From: Streptomyces sp. WMMB303
Lineage (GTDB): Bacteria; Actinomycetota; Actinomycetes; Streptomycetales; Streptomycetaceae
Direction of reading: 5' to 3'
Length of the DNA stretch: 64,000 nt
Assembly (NCBI RefSeq): GCF_029351045.1
Contig: NZ_JARKIN010000001.1
Span: forward strand, 3,522,501-3,586,500
In this document: positions 34,610 through 42,827 of the stretch, in pieces
Numbering within the stretch: position 1 is the first letter of the stretch
Layout: every line of letters starts with the position of its first letter
The notes under the pieces: model-generated
Seen by the model: the letters and a program-made list of their open reading frames with translations, nothing else
Told to the model about the DNA's origin: nothing
Database searches by the model: none
Position numbers and translations under genes: made by a program

Positions 34610-36136
34610 ATGACCAACAGCGCACAGACCGGACAGGCGGCAGCCGGAGTCCGCGAGTTCAAGATGCCCGACGTCGGTGAGGGGCTCACCGAGGCGGAGA
34701 TCCTCAAGTGGTACGTCCAGCCCGGTGACACGGTCACCGACGGCCAGGTCGTCTGCGAGGTGGAGACGGCCAAGGCCGCGGTGGAACTGCCCATCCCCTT
34801 CAACGGGCTGGTGCACGAGCTGCGGTTCGACGAGGGCACGACGGTCGACGTCGGTACGCCCATCATCACCGTCGACACCGGTGGCCCGGCCACCGGCACC
34901 GGCGGCGGGGACGCCTCCGCCGCCCAGCCGGCGATGGAGACCGGTCCCGCGGCGGCCGCCGAGGTCGCGGGCGAGGCGGAGGCCGCGCAGGCCGGCGGTG
35001 AGGAGGCCGAGCCCGAGGGCCGGCAGCCCGTGCTGGTCGGGTACGGCGTCGGCGCCAGTTCGACCAAGCGCCGCCCGCGCAAGCCCGCGGCCGGTGCGGC
35101 GGACACGGCGGCACCGGCTCCGGCCGCGGAGCGGGTCACCGCTCCGGCGCCGGCTCCGGCACCCGCGAGCAACGGGAGCGGGGCCGCGGCCCCGGCCGTG
35201 CCCGGCGGGCCGCGGCCGCTCGCCAAGCCCCCGGTGCGCAAGCTCGCCAAGGACCTGGGTGTCGATCTGAGCACCGTCACTCCGACCGGCCCGGACGGCA
35301 TCGTCACCCGCGACGACGTGCACGCGGCCGCGGCGCCGGCCCGGACGTCCGCGTCCGCGACTCCCGCACCGTCGTCCGTCGCCGCGGCGACGGAACCGGT
35401 GGCGGAAGCGGCACCGGAGCCCGCGGCCCCCGGCGCCCGCGAAACCCGCATCCCCGTCAAGGGCGTGCGGAAGGCCACGGCGCAGGCGATGGTCGGCAGC
35501 GCGTTCACGGCGCCGCATGTCACGGAGTTCGTGACGGTGGACGTCACGCGCACGATGAAGCTGATCGGACAGCTCAAGGAGGACCCCGACCTGGCCGGGG
35601 TCCGGGTCAATCCGCTGCTCTTGGTCGCCAGGGCGTTCCTGCTGGCGATCCGGCGCAACCCGGACGTCAACGCGTCCTGGGACGAGGAGCACCAGGAGAT
35701 CGTGCGCAAGCACTACGTCAACCTGGGGATCGCGGCGGCCACGCCGCGCGGGCTGATCGTTCCCAACATCAAGGACGCGCAGGACAAGACCCTGCCCGAA
35801 CTGGCGTCCGCGCTCGGTGAGCTGGTCGGTACCGCCCGCGAGGGGAAGACCAGTCCTGCCGCGATGAGCGGGGGCACGGTCACGATCACCAATGTCGGCG
35901 TCTTCGGCGTCGACACCGGTACGCCGATCCTCAACCCCGGCGAGTCCGCCATTCTGGCCTTCGGCCGGATCCGCGAGCAGCCCTGGGTGCACAAGGGCAA
36001 GGTCAAGCCGCGGCACGTCACCACGCTGGCGCTCTCCTTCGACCACCGGCTGGTGGACGGGGAACTGGGCTCCAGGGTGCTGGCGGACACCGCGGCGGTG
36101 CTGGAGCGGCCCAAGCGGCTCATGACGTGGTCCTGA
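34610..36136 (+). CDS. bkdC1: Branched-chain 2-oxo-acid dehydrogenase E2 (copy 1)
   Basis: The 508-aa acyltransferase has a lipoyl domain with Lys55 (VETAKAAVE), Ala/Pro linkers, a peripheral-subunit-binding domain at about 202-240 (KPPVRKLAKDLGVDL) and the catalytic domain with FDHRLVDGE (His479, Asp483). ATG 34610 is 9 nt from GAGGAG; a GTG 6 bp earlier is possible but too close. The final codons sit in the first copy of a 26-bp tandem repeat. No E3 dihydrolipoamide dehydrogenase gene is in this window. Confidence 0.92.
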   Translation: MTNSAQTGQAAAGVREFKMPDVGEGLTEAEILKWYVQPGDTVTDGQVVCEVETAKAAVELPIPFNGLVHELRFDEGTTVDVGTPIITVDTGGPATGTGGGDASAAQPAMETGPAAAAEVAGEAEAAQAGGEEAEPEGRQPVLVGYGVGASSTKRRPRKPAAGAADTAAPAPAAERVTAPAPAPAPASNGSGAAAPAVPGGPRPLAKPPVRKLAKDLGVDLSTVTPTGPDGIVTRDDVHAAAAPARTSASATPAPSSVAAATEPVAEAAPEPAAPGARETRIPVKGVRKATAQAMVGSAFTAPHVTEFVTVDVTRTMKLIGQLKEDPDLAGVRVNPLLLVARAFLLAIRRNPDVNASWDEEHQEIVRKHYVNLGIAAATPRGLIVPNIKDAQDKTLPELASALGELVGTAREGKTSPAAMSGGTVTITNVGVFGVDTGTPILNPGESAILAFGRIREQPWVHKGKVKPRHVTTLALSFDHRLVDGELGSRVLADTAAVLERPKRLMTWS

Positions 36137-36217
36137 CCACGCGGGGCATGGCGTGCTCCTGACCACGCGGGGCATGGCGTGCTCCTGACCACGCGGGGCA
36201 TGGCGTGCTCCTGACCA
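36131..36217. repeat. 26-bp tandem repeat spanning the bkdC1 stop codon
   Basis: Three exact 26-bp units (36131-36156, 36157-36182, 36183-36208) and a partial fourth begin TCCTGACCACGCGGGGCATG. The bkdC1 stop (TGA 36134-36136) is in the first unit, and TGA recurs in each copy. Confidence 0.92.
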
Positions 36218-36273
36218 GGTGGCCGTGAGGTGAGCCTGACACGCGGCGGCCGCGAGCCGTGAAGCGAACGCAC

Positions 36274-36304
36274 CGGGGGTGCGGGGCACTGTCCCGCACC
36301 CCCG
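36274..36304. terminator. bkdC1 terminator hairpin
   Basis: CGGGGGTGCGGG and CCCGCACCCCCG form a perfect 12-bp stem with a 7-nt loop, 137 bp after bkdC1 and beyond its tandem repeat. Confidence 0.8.
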
Positions 36305-36407
36305 TTCGCGTGCCGGCGCCCGGACGTCCTCCGGGCGCCGGATTCGCGCCGTCCCACATCGCGGATGGCGTCTGCGCAGGCATGCGTGTTGTATCTAAGG
36401 TGTGCGC

Positions 36408-37115
36408 ATGACCTCCCCCGCGCCTGCCTCGGCCGCCAAGGACGCCCGGCGTACGCCCGCTGCCGAGCGGGTGTACGCGCATGTCAAGCAAGCCGTCCTC
36501 GAACGGCGCTACGAGGGCGGGGTGCTGCTGACGGAGGGCGAACTCGCGGAGGCGGTGGGGGTGTCCCGGACCCCCGTGCGCGAGGGGCTGCTCCGGCTGG
36601 AGGTCGAGGGCCTGATCCGGCTCTACCCGAAGAAGGGCGCCCTGGTCCTGCCGGTCTCCGCGCAGGAGATCGAGGACGTGGTGGAGACCCGCCTGCTGGT
36701 GGAGCAACACGCGGTGCGCCGCGCCGTGCCCGTCTCACGCCCGCTGGTCGACCGGCTGGAGGAGACCCTGGCCGAGCAGATCGCCCACGCGGAGACCGGC
36801 GACCTGGCAGCCGTCTCGGCCGCCGACCGCTGCTTCCACGCCACGATCGTGGAGGCCACCGGAAACCAGATCCTCACCCGCCTCTACGACCAGCTCCGGG
36901 ACCGCCAACTCCGGATGGGGGTCGCGGTGATGCACGCGCACCCGGACCGGGTGGCCAAGAACATCGCCGAGCACGCGGACATCCTGCGCACCCTGCGCGA
37001 GGGCGACAGCGAGGCGGCGGCGCTCGCGGTGCACCAGCACGTGAGCCGGGTGCGCCATCTGGTGCGCGGCGAGGACCTGCGCGGGTACGGACTGGGACAG
37101 GGCGGTCCGCGATGA
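36408..37115 (+). CDS. GntR-family (FadR-type) regulator
   Basis: The 235-aa protein has an N-terminal winged helix (about 20-85: VYAHVKQAVLERRYEGG, GVSRTPVREGLLRLEVEGLI) and an all-helical FCD ligand domain with probable metal-binding His residues (DRCFHATIVEATGN, AEHADILRTL). ATG 36408 has AAGG 7 nt upstream; GTG 36402 is also in frame. Its stop overlaps the MFS gene by 4 bp, so it most likely regulates that transporter in response to its substrate. Confidence 0.88.
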   Translation: MTSPAPASAAKDARRTPAAERVYAHVKQAVLERRYEGGVLLTEGELAEAVGVSRTPVREGLLRLEVEGLIRLYPKKGALVLPVSAQEIEDVVETRLLVEQHAVRRAVPVSRPLVDRLEETLAEQIAHAETGDLAAVSAADRCFHATIVEATGNQILTRLYDQLRDRQLRMGVAVMHAHPDRVAKNIAEHADILRTLREGDSEAAALAVHQHVSRVRHLVRGEDLRGYGLGQGGPR

Positions 37116-38434
37116 CCGCGACACCGTCCGCCGGGGTCAGGCTGCCGGGGGATCCGCCGGGCGGCCCGCGCGCGATGTGGGTGTGGGGCATCGGCGTCGC
37201 GGTCTACTTCGTCGCGGTCACCTTCCGTACGAGCCTCGGCGTGGCCGGCATCGACGCCGCGCAGCGCTTCGACATCAACGCCTCGGCACTCTCCAGCTTC
37301 TCGATCCTCCAACTGCTGGTGTACGCGGGGATGCAGATACCCGTGGGCCTGCTGGTGGACCGCTGGGGGACGCGCCGCGTCCTGCTGCTGGGCATCCTGC
37401 TGTTCACCGCGGGCCAGTTCGGCTTCGCGCTCGCGTCCGGCTACGGCACCGCGCTGGCCTTCCGCGCACTGCTGGGCTGCGGCGACGCGATGACCTTCAT
37501 CGCCGTACTGCGTCTGGGCGCGCGCTGGTTCCCCGCGCGCCGTGGGCCGGTGATCGCGCAGGTCGCCGCGCTGATCGGGATGTCGGGCAACCTCGTCACC
37601 ACGCTGGTGCTGGCCCGGGTGCTGGACGACTTCGGCTGGACGCCGACGTTCGCCGGGAGCGCGGCGGGTGGTTTGGTCATCCTGCTCCTGGTGCTCTTCT
37701 GCCTGCGGGACCACCCGGAGGGGTACGAACCGCCGTCGGTCCCCAGGGCAGGCGACGGCGCGCCCGGACCGGGCTTCGTGCGGCGGCAGATCGGCGCGGC
37801 CTGGCGGGAACCGGGCACCCGGGCGGGTATGTGGGTCCACTTCACCTGCCAGTTCCCGGGCATGGTCTTCCTGCTGCTGTGGGGGATGCCGTTCCTGGTC
37901 GAGGCCCAGGGGCTGGACAAGGGGACGGCGGGCGAACTGCTGACCCTGGTCGTGGTCTCCAACATGTGCTGCGGTCTGGTGTACGGGCAGGTCATCGCAC
38001 GCCACCACGCGGCCCGCACACCGCTGGTGCTGGGTACCGTGGCCGCCACCGCGGCGGCCTGGGCGGCGGTCCTCGCCTGGCCCGGACAGGCGCCGATGTG
38101 GCTGCTGGTGCTGCTGTGTGTCGTCCTCGGCGCCTGCGGGCCCGGTTCGATGATCGGCTTCGACTTCTCGCGGCCGGCCAATCCGCCCGAACGGCACGGC
38201 ACCGCCTCCGGCATCGTCAACATGGGGGGCTTCACGGCGTCCATGACGACGCTGTTCGCTGTGGGCGTACTGCTCGATCTGACCGGCGAGAACTTCCGGA
38301 TCGCCTTCGCCTGCGTCTTCGTCCTGCAGGCCCTCGGCCTGGTGCAGTTCGCCAGGCTGCGGGCGCGCGCCGTGCGACGGGAGCGGGAGCGCGTCGTGGC
38401 CAGCCGGGTGGAGGCGGTGCACGTCCCCGTGTGA
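37112..38434 (+). CDS. MFS transporter (NNP/CynX-like)
   Basis: The 440-aa protein has about 12 membrane helices. MFS motif A is present as GLLVDRWGTRRVLL between helices 2 and 3, and the N-terminus contains VTFRTSLGVAGIDA. The substrate is not readable; organic acids are common with FadR-type partners. ATG 37112 overlaps the GntR stop. The 133 bp beyond its stop hold no gene. Confidence 0.85.
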   Translation: MTATPSAGVRLPGDPPGGPRAMWVWGIGVAVYFVAVTFRTSLGVAGIDAAQRFDINASALSSFSILQLLVYAGMQIPVGLLVDRWGTRRVLLLGILLFTAGQFGFALASGYGTALAFRALLGCGDAMTFIAVLRLGARWFPARRGPVIAQVAALIGMSGNLVTTLVLARVLDDFGWTPTFAGSAAGGLVILLLVLFCLRDHPEGYEPPSVPRAGDGAPGPGFVRRQIGAAWREPGTRAGMWVHFTCQFPGMVFLLLWGMPFLVEAQGLDKGTAGELLTLVVVSNMCCGLVYGQVIARHHAARTPLVLGTVAATAAAWAAVLAWPGQAPMWLLVLLCVVLGACGPGSMIGFDFSRPANPPERHGTASGIVNMGGFTASMTTLFAVGVLLDLTGENFRIAFACVFVLQALGLVQFARLRARAVRRERERVVASRVEAVHVPV

Positions 38435-38567
38435 GCGGACGGGCTCCACGGGTCCGGCACGGCGGCGGGCGGGACGGCAGGCGCGGGCGAACAGGCCGGG
38501 GCCCGGAACGCCGGGGCCCGGGGTCAGGCTCCGACGGGACCGCGCCCCACCCGCGCGGGGACCGGTG

Positions 38568-39401
38568 TCACGGCGTGACGGCGAAGTGCTTGAGTACGGC
38601 GTCGGCCAGGTCGGCGTCCCCTTCGATCTTCACGCGGTCCGCGACGGCCTCGGGCCGCACCCGGCCCGCGGCGAGCCGGGAGTAGGTCTCCCAGTCCATG
38701 GCCAGGGTGACGGCGGGACCCAGCGAGACGCTGCTGTCCACGGTCCCGCGGCCGTCCTGGTCAACCCGCACCGTCCGCATGAACTCGACCGGTCCGCTGA
38801 CGTCGAAGACGACGGCGCAGTTCGGCGGCGCCCCGGCGTCCTTGGCGACCACCTTCGGCAGTCCGGCCAGGAACACGTCCCGGGCCACCTGCGCACCCGG
38901 CGAGTCGAGGTTGCCCGGCTTGTCCAGGGCGCGCCGCAGGTCCTGCTCGTGCACCCACACGTCGAAGGCGCGCAGCGTCAGTTGCCGCTCCAGCGGCAGC
39001 TTCCGCGGCCCGAACGGCAGCACGCTGTTGACCTCGGCCTCCGCGCTGCGCTTCTCGTTGCGCAACTGGCGTGCGCGGCGGATGAGGGTGTACTCGAACT
39101 CGCTGGTCATCTCCGGCCCGGTGTGGTGCCGCCGCACGTCCACCTGCACTTCCATGTGCCGGCTGACCTCGTCGCGGACGTGGTAGATGTCGCGCGGGAG
39201 GGAGTGGATCGGCCGGGGATCGCCCAGCAGTTCGCATTCCACGCCGATGATGTGGGAGACCACATCGCGGACCGACCACCCCGGGCACTCGGTCCGCCCG
39301 TTCCACTCCCCTTCCACAAGGGAAGTGACCAGCTCGGATATCGCTTCCATGGACTGCGTCCAGGCGTCAACGTAGGGCTGAAGGCTTGGGTGGTCGGTCA
39401 C
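38568..39401 (-). CDS. Maleylpyruvate isomerase / DinB-like mycothiol-dependent enzyme
   Basis: The 277-aa product opens with a helical MDMPI_N/DinB-type bundle (ECPGWSVRDVVSHIIGVECELLGD, where the His and Glu are metal-ligand candidates). A sterol-carrier-like C-terminal domain follows (VRPEAVADRVKIEGDADLADAVL). Such enzymes use mycothiol as cofactor; the substrate is unknown. GTG 39401 with GAGGGG upstream was chosen; an ATG at 39455 would add 18 residues with no ribosome site. Confidence 0.82.
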   Translation of the reverse strand: MTDHPSLQPYVDAWTQSMEAISELVTSLVEGEWNGRTECPGWSVRDVVSHIIGVECELLGDPRPIHSLPRDIYHVRDEVSRHMEVQVDVRRHHTGPEMTSEFEYTLIRRARQLRNEKRSAEAEVNSVLPFGPRKLPLERQLTLRAFDVWVHEQDLRRALDKPGNLDSPGAQVARDVFLAGLPKVVAKDAGAPPNCAVVFDVSGPVEFMRTVRVDQDGRGTVDSSVSLGPAVTLAMDWETYSRLAAGRVRPEAVADRVKIEGDADLADAVLKHFAVTP

Positions 39402-39556
39402 GGGACCCCTCGGCGTTGCGGTTCGTTCGCGGGCTGTGCAGGGCAGGGTGCTCATGATGGGTGCTCTCAAGTTACGCTGCGCCCGGGCACCCCGGCAGTG
39501 GTTTCGGGACGATGCTAGGCCCAATCGCCCCCCTCGATCGCATGGACGGTGGTACG

Positions 39557-40354
39557 GTGCGCGCTTCGCTTCTGCAGATTCAAGTCGACCCGGACGAGTC
39601 GGTGGCTTCCCGGCGCGAGCGGGTGGCCTCTCTGGTACGGGCCCAGGCAGGGGCCGACCTGGTGGTCCTGCCCGAGCTGTGGCCCGTCGGTGCCTTCGCG
39701 TACGAGCGCTTCGCCGCCGAGGCCGAGGAGGCGGATCCGGCCACCGGGCCGACGGCGCTGGCCATGTCGGCGGCGGCACGGGACGCGGGCGTGTGGCTGC
39801 ACGCGGGTTCGATCGTGGAGAAGGGGACGGAGGGCGGCGCCCTCTACAACACCTCGTTGGTGTTCTCCCCCTCCGGCGAGCTCGCCGCCACCTATCGCAA
39901 GATCCACCGCTTCGGCTTCGACCGGGGCGAGGCCACCATGATGTCCGCGGGCACCACCCCGGTCACCGTGCCGCGCCCTGAGGCCGTACTCGGCCTGGCC
40001 ACCTGCTATGACCTGCGCTTCCCGGAACTCTTCCGGGCCCTGGTGGACGCCGAGCCCGCGGGCGCCCAGGTGCTGGTCGTCCCGGCCGGCTGGCCCGCCA
40101 AGCGCGCCGACCACTGGACGCTCTTCGCCCGTACCCGCGCCGTGGAGAACCAGTGCTTCGTCCTGGCCTGCGGCACGGCGGGCAGCCACGCGGGTGTCGC
40201 GCAGGCCGGCCGCAGCGCCGTCATCGACCCTTGGGGCGAGGTCCTGGCGCAGACCGACAGCACCGAGGAGACCGTCGTCACCGCAGATCTCGACCTCTCC
40301 CAGGTGGCGAAGGTGCGGGAGTCCTTCCCGGTCCTCAAGGACCGGGTGCTCTGA
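39557..40354 (+). CDS. Carbon-nitrogen hydrolase (nitrilase superfamily)
   Basis: The 265-aa enzyme has the Glu-Lys-Cys triad E40 (VVLPELWP), K115 (TYRKIHRFGF) and C150 (LATCYDLRFPE), typical of omega-amidase/NIT2-like branches. It hydrolyses a C-N bond of a small amide. GTG 39557 (VRASLLQIQVDPDE) is the conserved start position; ATG 39542 is an alternative 5 codons earlier. It is divergent from the MDMPI gene. A terminator follows directly. Confidence 0.88.
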   Translation: MRASLLQIQVDPDESVASRRERVASLVRAQAGADLVVLPELWPVGAFAYERFAAEAEEADPATGPTALAMSAAARDAGVWLHAGSIVEKGTEGGALYNTSLVFSPSGELAATYRKIHRFGFDRGEATMMSAGTTPVTVPRPEAVLGLATCYDLRFPELFRALVDAEPAGAQVLVVPAGWPAKRADHWTLFARTRAVENQCFVLACGTAGSHAGVAQAGRSAVIDPWGEVLAQTDSTEETVVTADLDLSQVAKVRESFPVLKDRVL

Positions 40355-40397
40355 GCCCCGGGCGTTCCGGGGCCCGGGCCGCGGAACGCCCCGGGGC
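40355..40397. terminator. Terminator between amidase and monooxygenase genes
   Basis: GCCCCGGGCGTTCC (40355-40368) pairs with GGAACGCCCCGGGGC (40383-40397) with one bulge. It starts immediately after the amidase stop and lies between convergent genes. Confidence 0.82.
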
Positions 40398-40429
40398 CGG
40401 GGGCTCGGGCTGCGAGGGCCGCCGCCCGC

Positions 40430-41941
40430 TCAGCGGTCGTCGGCCTGGTCCGGCTCCCGGGCGTCGCCCAGCGGGGCGCCGAACCACTGGTGCAGTGCGG
40501 CGCGCAGCCCCCTGACGTCGTCCGGTGCGTGTCCGGTCCATGCCACGTGGCAGTCGGGGCGCAGGAGCAGCCCGGTCGCGCTCGTGCCCTCCGCCGCGGT
40601 GCCGCTGACGATGTCGACCCGGTCCTGCCAGGGCTTCGCGGCCGCCGCGAAGCCGCCGCACAGGTCCAGCAGCAAGGGCCGTGCGGTGCGCGTCAGGTCG
40701 GCCAGCCGGCGGGTGCCCGCACCGTTGTGCACCACGAGGTCGGGCACGAAGCCCTCGGTGGTGCCGGCGAGCAGGCGGGCCATGCGCGCGGTGCCGCCGG
40801 GTGCGGCCAGCAGGTCGCCGAAGACGGTCCGCAGGGCACTGACTTCCGGTCCCGGCCGCATCAGCGCCGCCTGGGCCAGAGTCGAGGCCATGACACGTTC
40901 GGCGACGGGCCGGCGTTCCTCGTCGTAGGTGTCGAGCAGCCCTTCGGGAGCCCGCCCCCGCACTGTCGCGGCCAGCTTCCAGCCCAGGTTGACCGCGTCC
41001 TGCAGACCGAGATTGAGGCCCGGGCCGCCGATCGCCGAGTGCACGTGGGCCGCGTCGCCCAGGAGCAGGATCCGCCGGTCCCGGTAGCGTTCCGCCAGCC
41101 GGGTGTTGCCGCCGACCAGCCGCCGCAGCAGGTGCGGCCCGGCTCCCTCCGGCGGATCCAGCGGGACGGGGACGCCCAGTACGCGTTCGGCGCTCGCCCT
41201 CATCTCTTCGAAGGTCATCGGGGTGGTCGGGTCGAGCGGCGCACCGGTCTCGGTGGTGTGGAACGTGGGCGCACGGCCGGGCAGCAGCCCCCACACGGCA
41301 GTGCCGCGCTCCGTGCGCACGTACAGCGAGGGCGGCAGGCTGCCGTAGCCGGGGACGAGCAGTTCGCTGTCCGGGCTCAGACACGTGTCCGCCACGGACA
41401 CGTTGGCGGAGCGGAGCACGAAGTCGTCGGTCGTCACTCCGGGAAAGCCGATGCCGGACAGCCGCCGCACGGTGCTGCGGCCCCCGTCGGCACCGACGAG
41501 GTAGCGGGTGGTGAGGGTCCCGCCGTCCGCGAGGGCGACCCGGACGTGGTCGCCGTCCTGGTCGAGCCCGGTCACCTCCTGCTCCCTGCGCAGGTCGACG
41601 CCGAGTTCCAGGGCGCGTTCGGTGAGGACCTGCTCGATCCGCTCCTGCGGTGCGGGGAGCAGGTACAGGGGGTTCTCGTCGAGGCCGGTGAGGTCCAGCG
41701 TCAACGCGCCGAACATGTAGCGGGACGCGGGCCGGGGCGGCTCGCCGGATCCGCTGACGCGCGCGTGGAGCCCCCGTCGGTCGAGCATGCGCACCACCTG
41801 GCCGACCAGGCCGTTGGCCCGGGGCTCGGTCTTCGGGCCGGCGAGGCGTTCCAGCACGGTCGGCTGCACCCCGGCGAGTGCCAGCTCACAGGCCAGCATC
41901 AGTCCGTTCGGGCCGCCGCCGACTATGACCACATCAAGCAT
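40430..41941 (-). CDS. FAD-dependent aromatic monooxygenase
   Basis: The 503-aa protein is a group A flavin monooxygenase (PheA/RdmE-like): GGGPNGLMLACELALAG near the start binds FAD, VGADGGRSTVRR is the DG motif, and LLLGDAAHVHSAIGGPGLNL the second FAD/ribityl motif. A short thioredoxin-like C-terminus follows. It hydroxylates a phenol, quinone or polyketide. ATG 41941 follows GAGGAG. The TetR gene upstream (77 bp) on the same strand very likely controls it, suggesting inducible detoxification. Confidence 0.88.
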   Translation of the reverse strand: MLDVVIVGGGPNGLMLACELALAGVQPTVLERLAGPKTEPRANGLVGQVVRMLDRRGLHARVSGSGEPPRPASRYMFGALTLDLTGLDENPLYLLPAPQERIEQVLTERALELGVDLRREQEVTGLDQDGDHVRVALADGGTLTTRYLVGADGGRSTVRRLSGIGFPGVTTDDFVLRSANVSVADTCLSPDSELLVPGYGSLPPSLYVRTERGTAVWGLLPGRAPTFHTTETGAPLDPTTPMTFEEMRASAERVLGVPVPLDPPEGAGPHLLRRLVGGNTRLAERYRDRRILLLGDAAHVHSAIGGPGLNLGLQDAVNLGWKLAATVRGRAPEGLLDTYDEERRPVAERVMASTLAQAALMRPGPEVSALRTVFGDLLAAPGGTARMARLLAGTTEGFVPDLVVHNGAGTRRLADLTRTARPLLLDLCGGFAAAAKPWQDRVDIVSGTAAEGTSATGLLLRPDCHVAWTGHAPDDVRGLRAALHQWFGAPLGDAREPDQADDR

Positions 41942-42017
41942 GATATTTCTCCTCTTCGTGGCATGGAGGGGCGGAGGCCGCGGCCGGCAGCCTCGGTGCG
42001 GGGTGGAGCGAGTGGAC

Positions 42018-42629
42018 CTAAGGGGTGGGGAGTCCGGTGGCCACCATGCGCAGTGCCCGGGACAGCAGGGTCTCCATCGACTCGTCCGTGTCGCCCTGCA
42101 CGAACAGTTCGAGGGCGACGTTGTTGGCGGCCAGCACGCTCGCCGCCATCAGGCGGGGATGCAGTTCGGCGCCCGAATCCGCGCCCGTGCGCTCCGCGAT
42201 GGCCGCGGCGAGTTCCTTCTCCGCGGTCTTGCTCGCGCGCAGCATCTCGGCTTCCAGCGCGGGTTCGGCCAGCATCACCCGCAGGCCGGCCGCCCAGGTG
42301 TCGGGTTCCTGGGGCGGCATGCGTGCCACTTCGGGGCCGGGCTCCAGCTGCCGCATCGCCGCACGTGTGATGGCCTCCCACAGCGGTTCGCCGGGCGGCC
42401 CGGCGCGGAGTTCGGCCGCGAGCCCCAGGGCGCGTTCGAGGTAGCGGAACGCGATGGCCTCGGCCTTGCTGGAGAAGTAGTTGTTGTAGGTACGCGGAGA
42501 GACGCCGACCGCCGCGGCGATGTCCTCGACCTTGACCCCGCCCCACCCGTGCTCGACGGTGAGCCGGACCGCGGCCCAGCTCAGCGCTGCGCGCGTGGCC
42601 TCCTTCTTCCGTTCCCGCAGACCGCTCAT
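42018..42629 (-). CDS. TetR-family regulator of the monooxygenase
   Basis: The 203-aa protein has a TetR helix-turn-helix (RERKKEATRAALSWAAVRLT, VEDIAAAVGVSPRTYNNYFSSK) and a helical ligand domain. It precedes the FAD monooxygenase on the same strand and shares a promoter with two tandem operator-like palindromes. The likely effector is the oxygenase substrate. Confidence 0.88.
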   Translation of the reverse strand: MSGLRERKKEATRAALSWAAVRLTVEHGWGGVKVEDIAAAVGVSPRTYNNYFSSKAEAIAFRYLERALGLAAELRAGPPGEPLWEAITRAAMRQLEPGPEVARMPPQEPDTWAAGLRVMLAEPALEAEMLRASKTAEKELAAAIAERTGADSGAELHPRLMAASVLAANNVALELFVQGDTDESMETLLSRALRMVATGLPTP

Positions 42630-42650
42630 GGCACCCACGCTAACAAAAAC

Positions 42651-42680
42651 TGCGTGCCACGCAAATATACGTGCCACGCA
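42651..42680. promoter_or_regulatory. Tandem operator at the TetR promoter
   Basis: TGCGTGCCACGCA (42651-42663), a perfect inverted repeat around a central C, is followed by TACGTGCCACGCA (42668-42680), differing by one base. Centres are 17 bp apart, flanking TATATTT (minus strand), a plausible -10. This is typical of TetR autorepression. Confidence 0.75.
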
Positions 42681-42827
42681 ATTCCGGCGGGCCGGGCTCC
42701 GCCGTGCCGCTGCCCGGGACCGGACGTGGGCGTTGCCTGCGCCGCCGGTCGCCGACGGGCTCGCGTGGCATCGCCCGCTGTCCACAGCCCCGGCCGCGCG
42801 TCCGGGGGGAATGGCAAGCTTGAACCC

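Noticed and set aside
36131..36217. CRISPR-like array
   Set aside because: Units abut each other with no unique spacers; it is a simple tandem repeat.
40430..42629. Part of a polyketide cluster
   Set aside because: The monooxygenase resembles tailoring enzymes but no synthase, carrier or other tailoring gene is nearby.
41787..42827. Upstream extension of the NHL protein to 993 aa
   Set aside because: The extra 347 codons lie over the TetR gene on the other strand, and the family N-terminus begins at ATG 42828.
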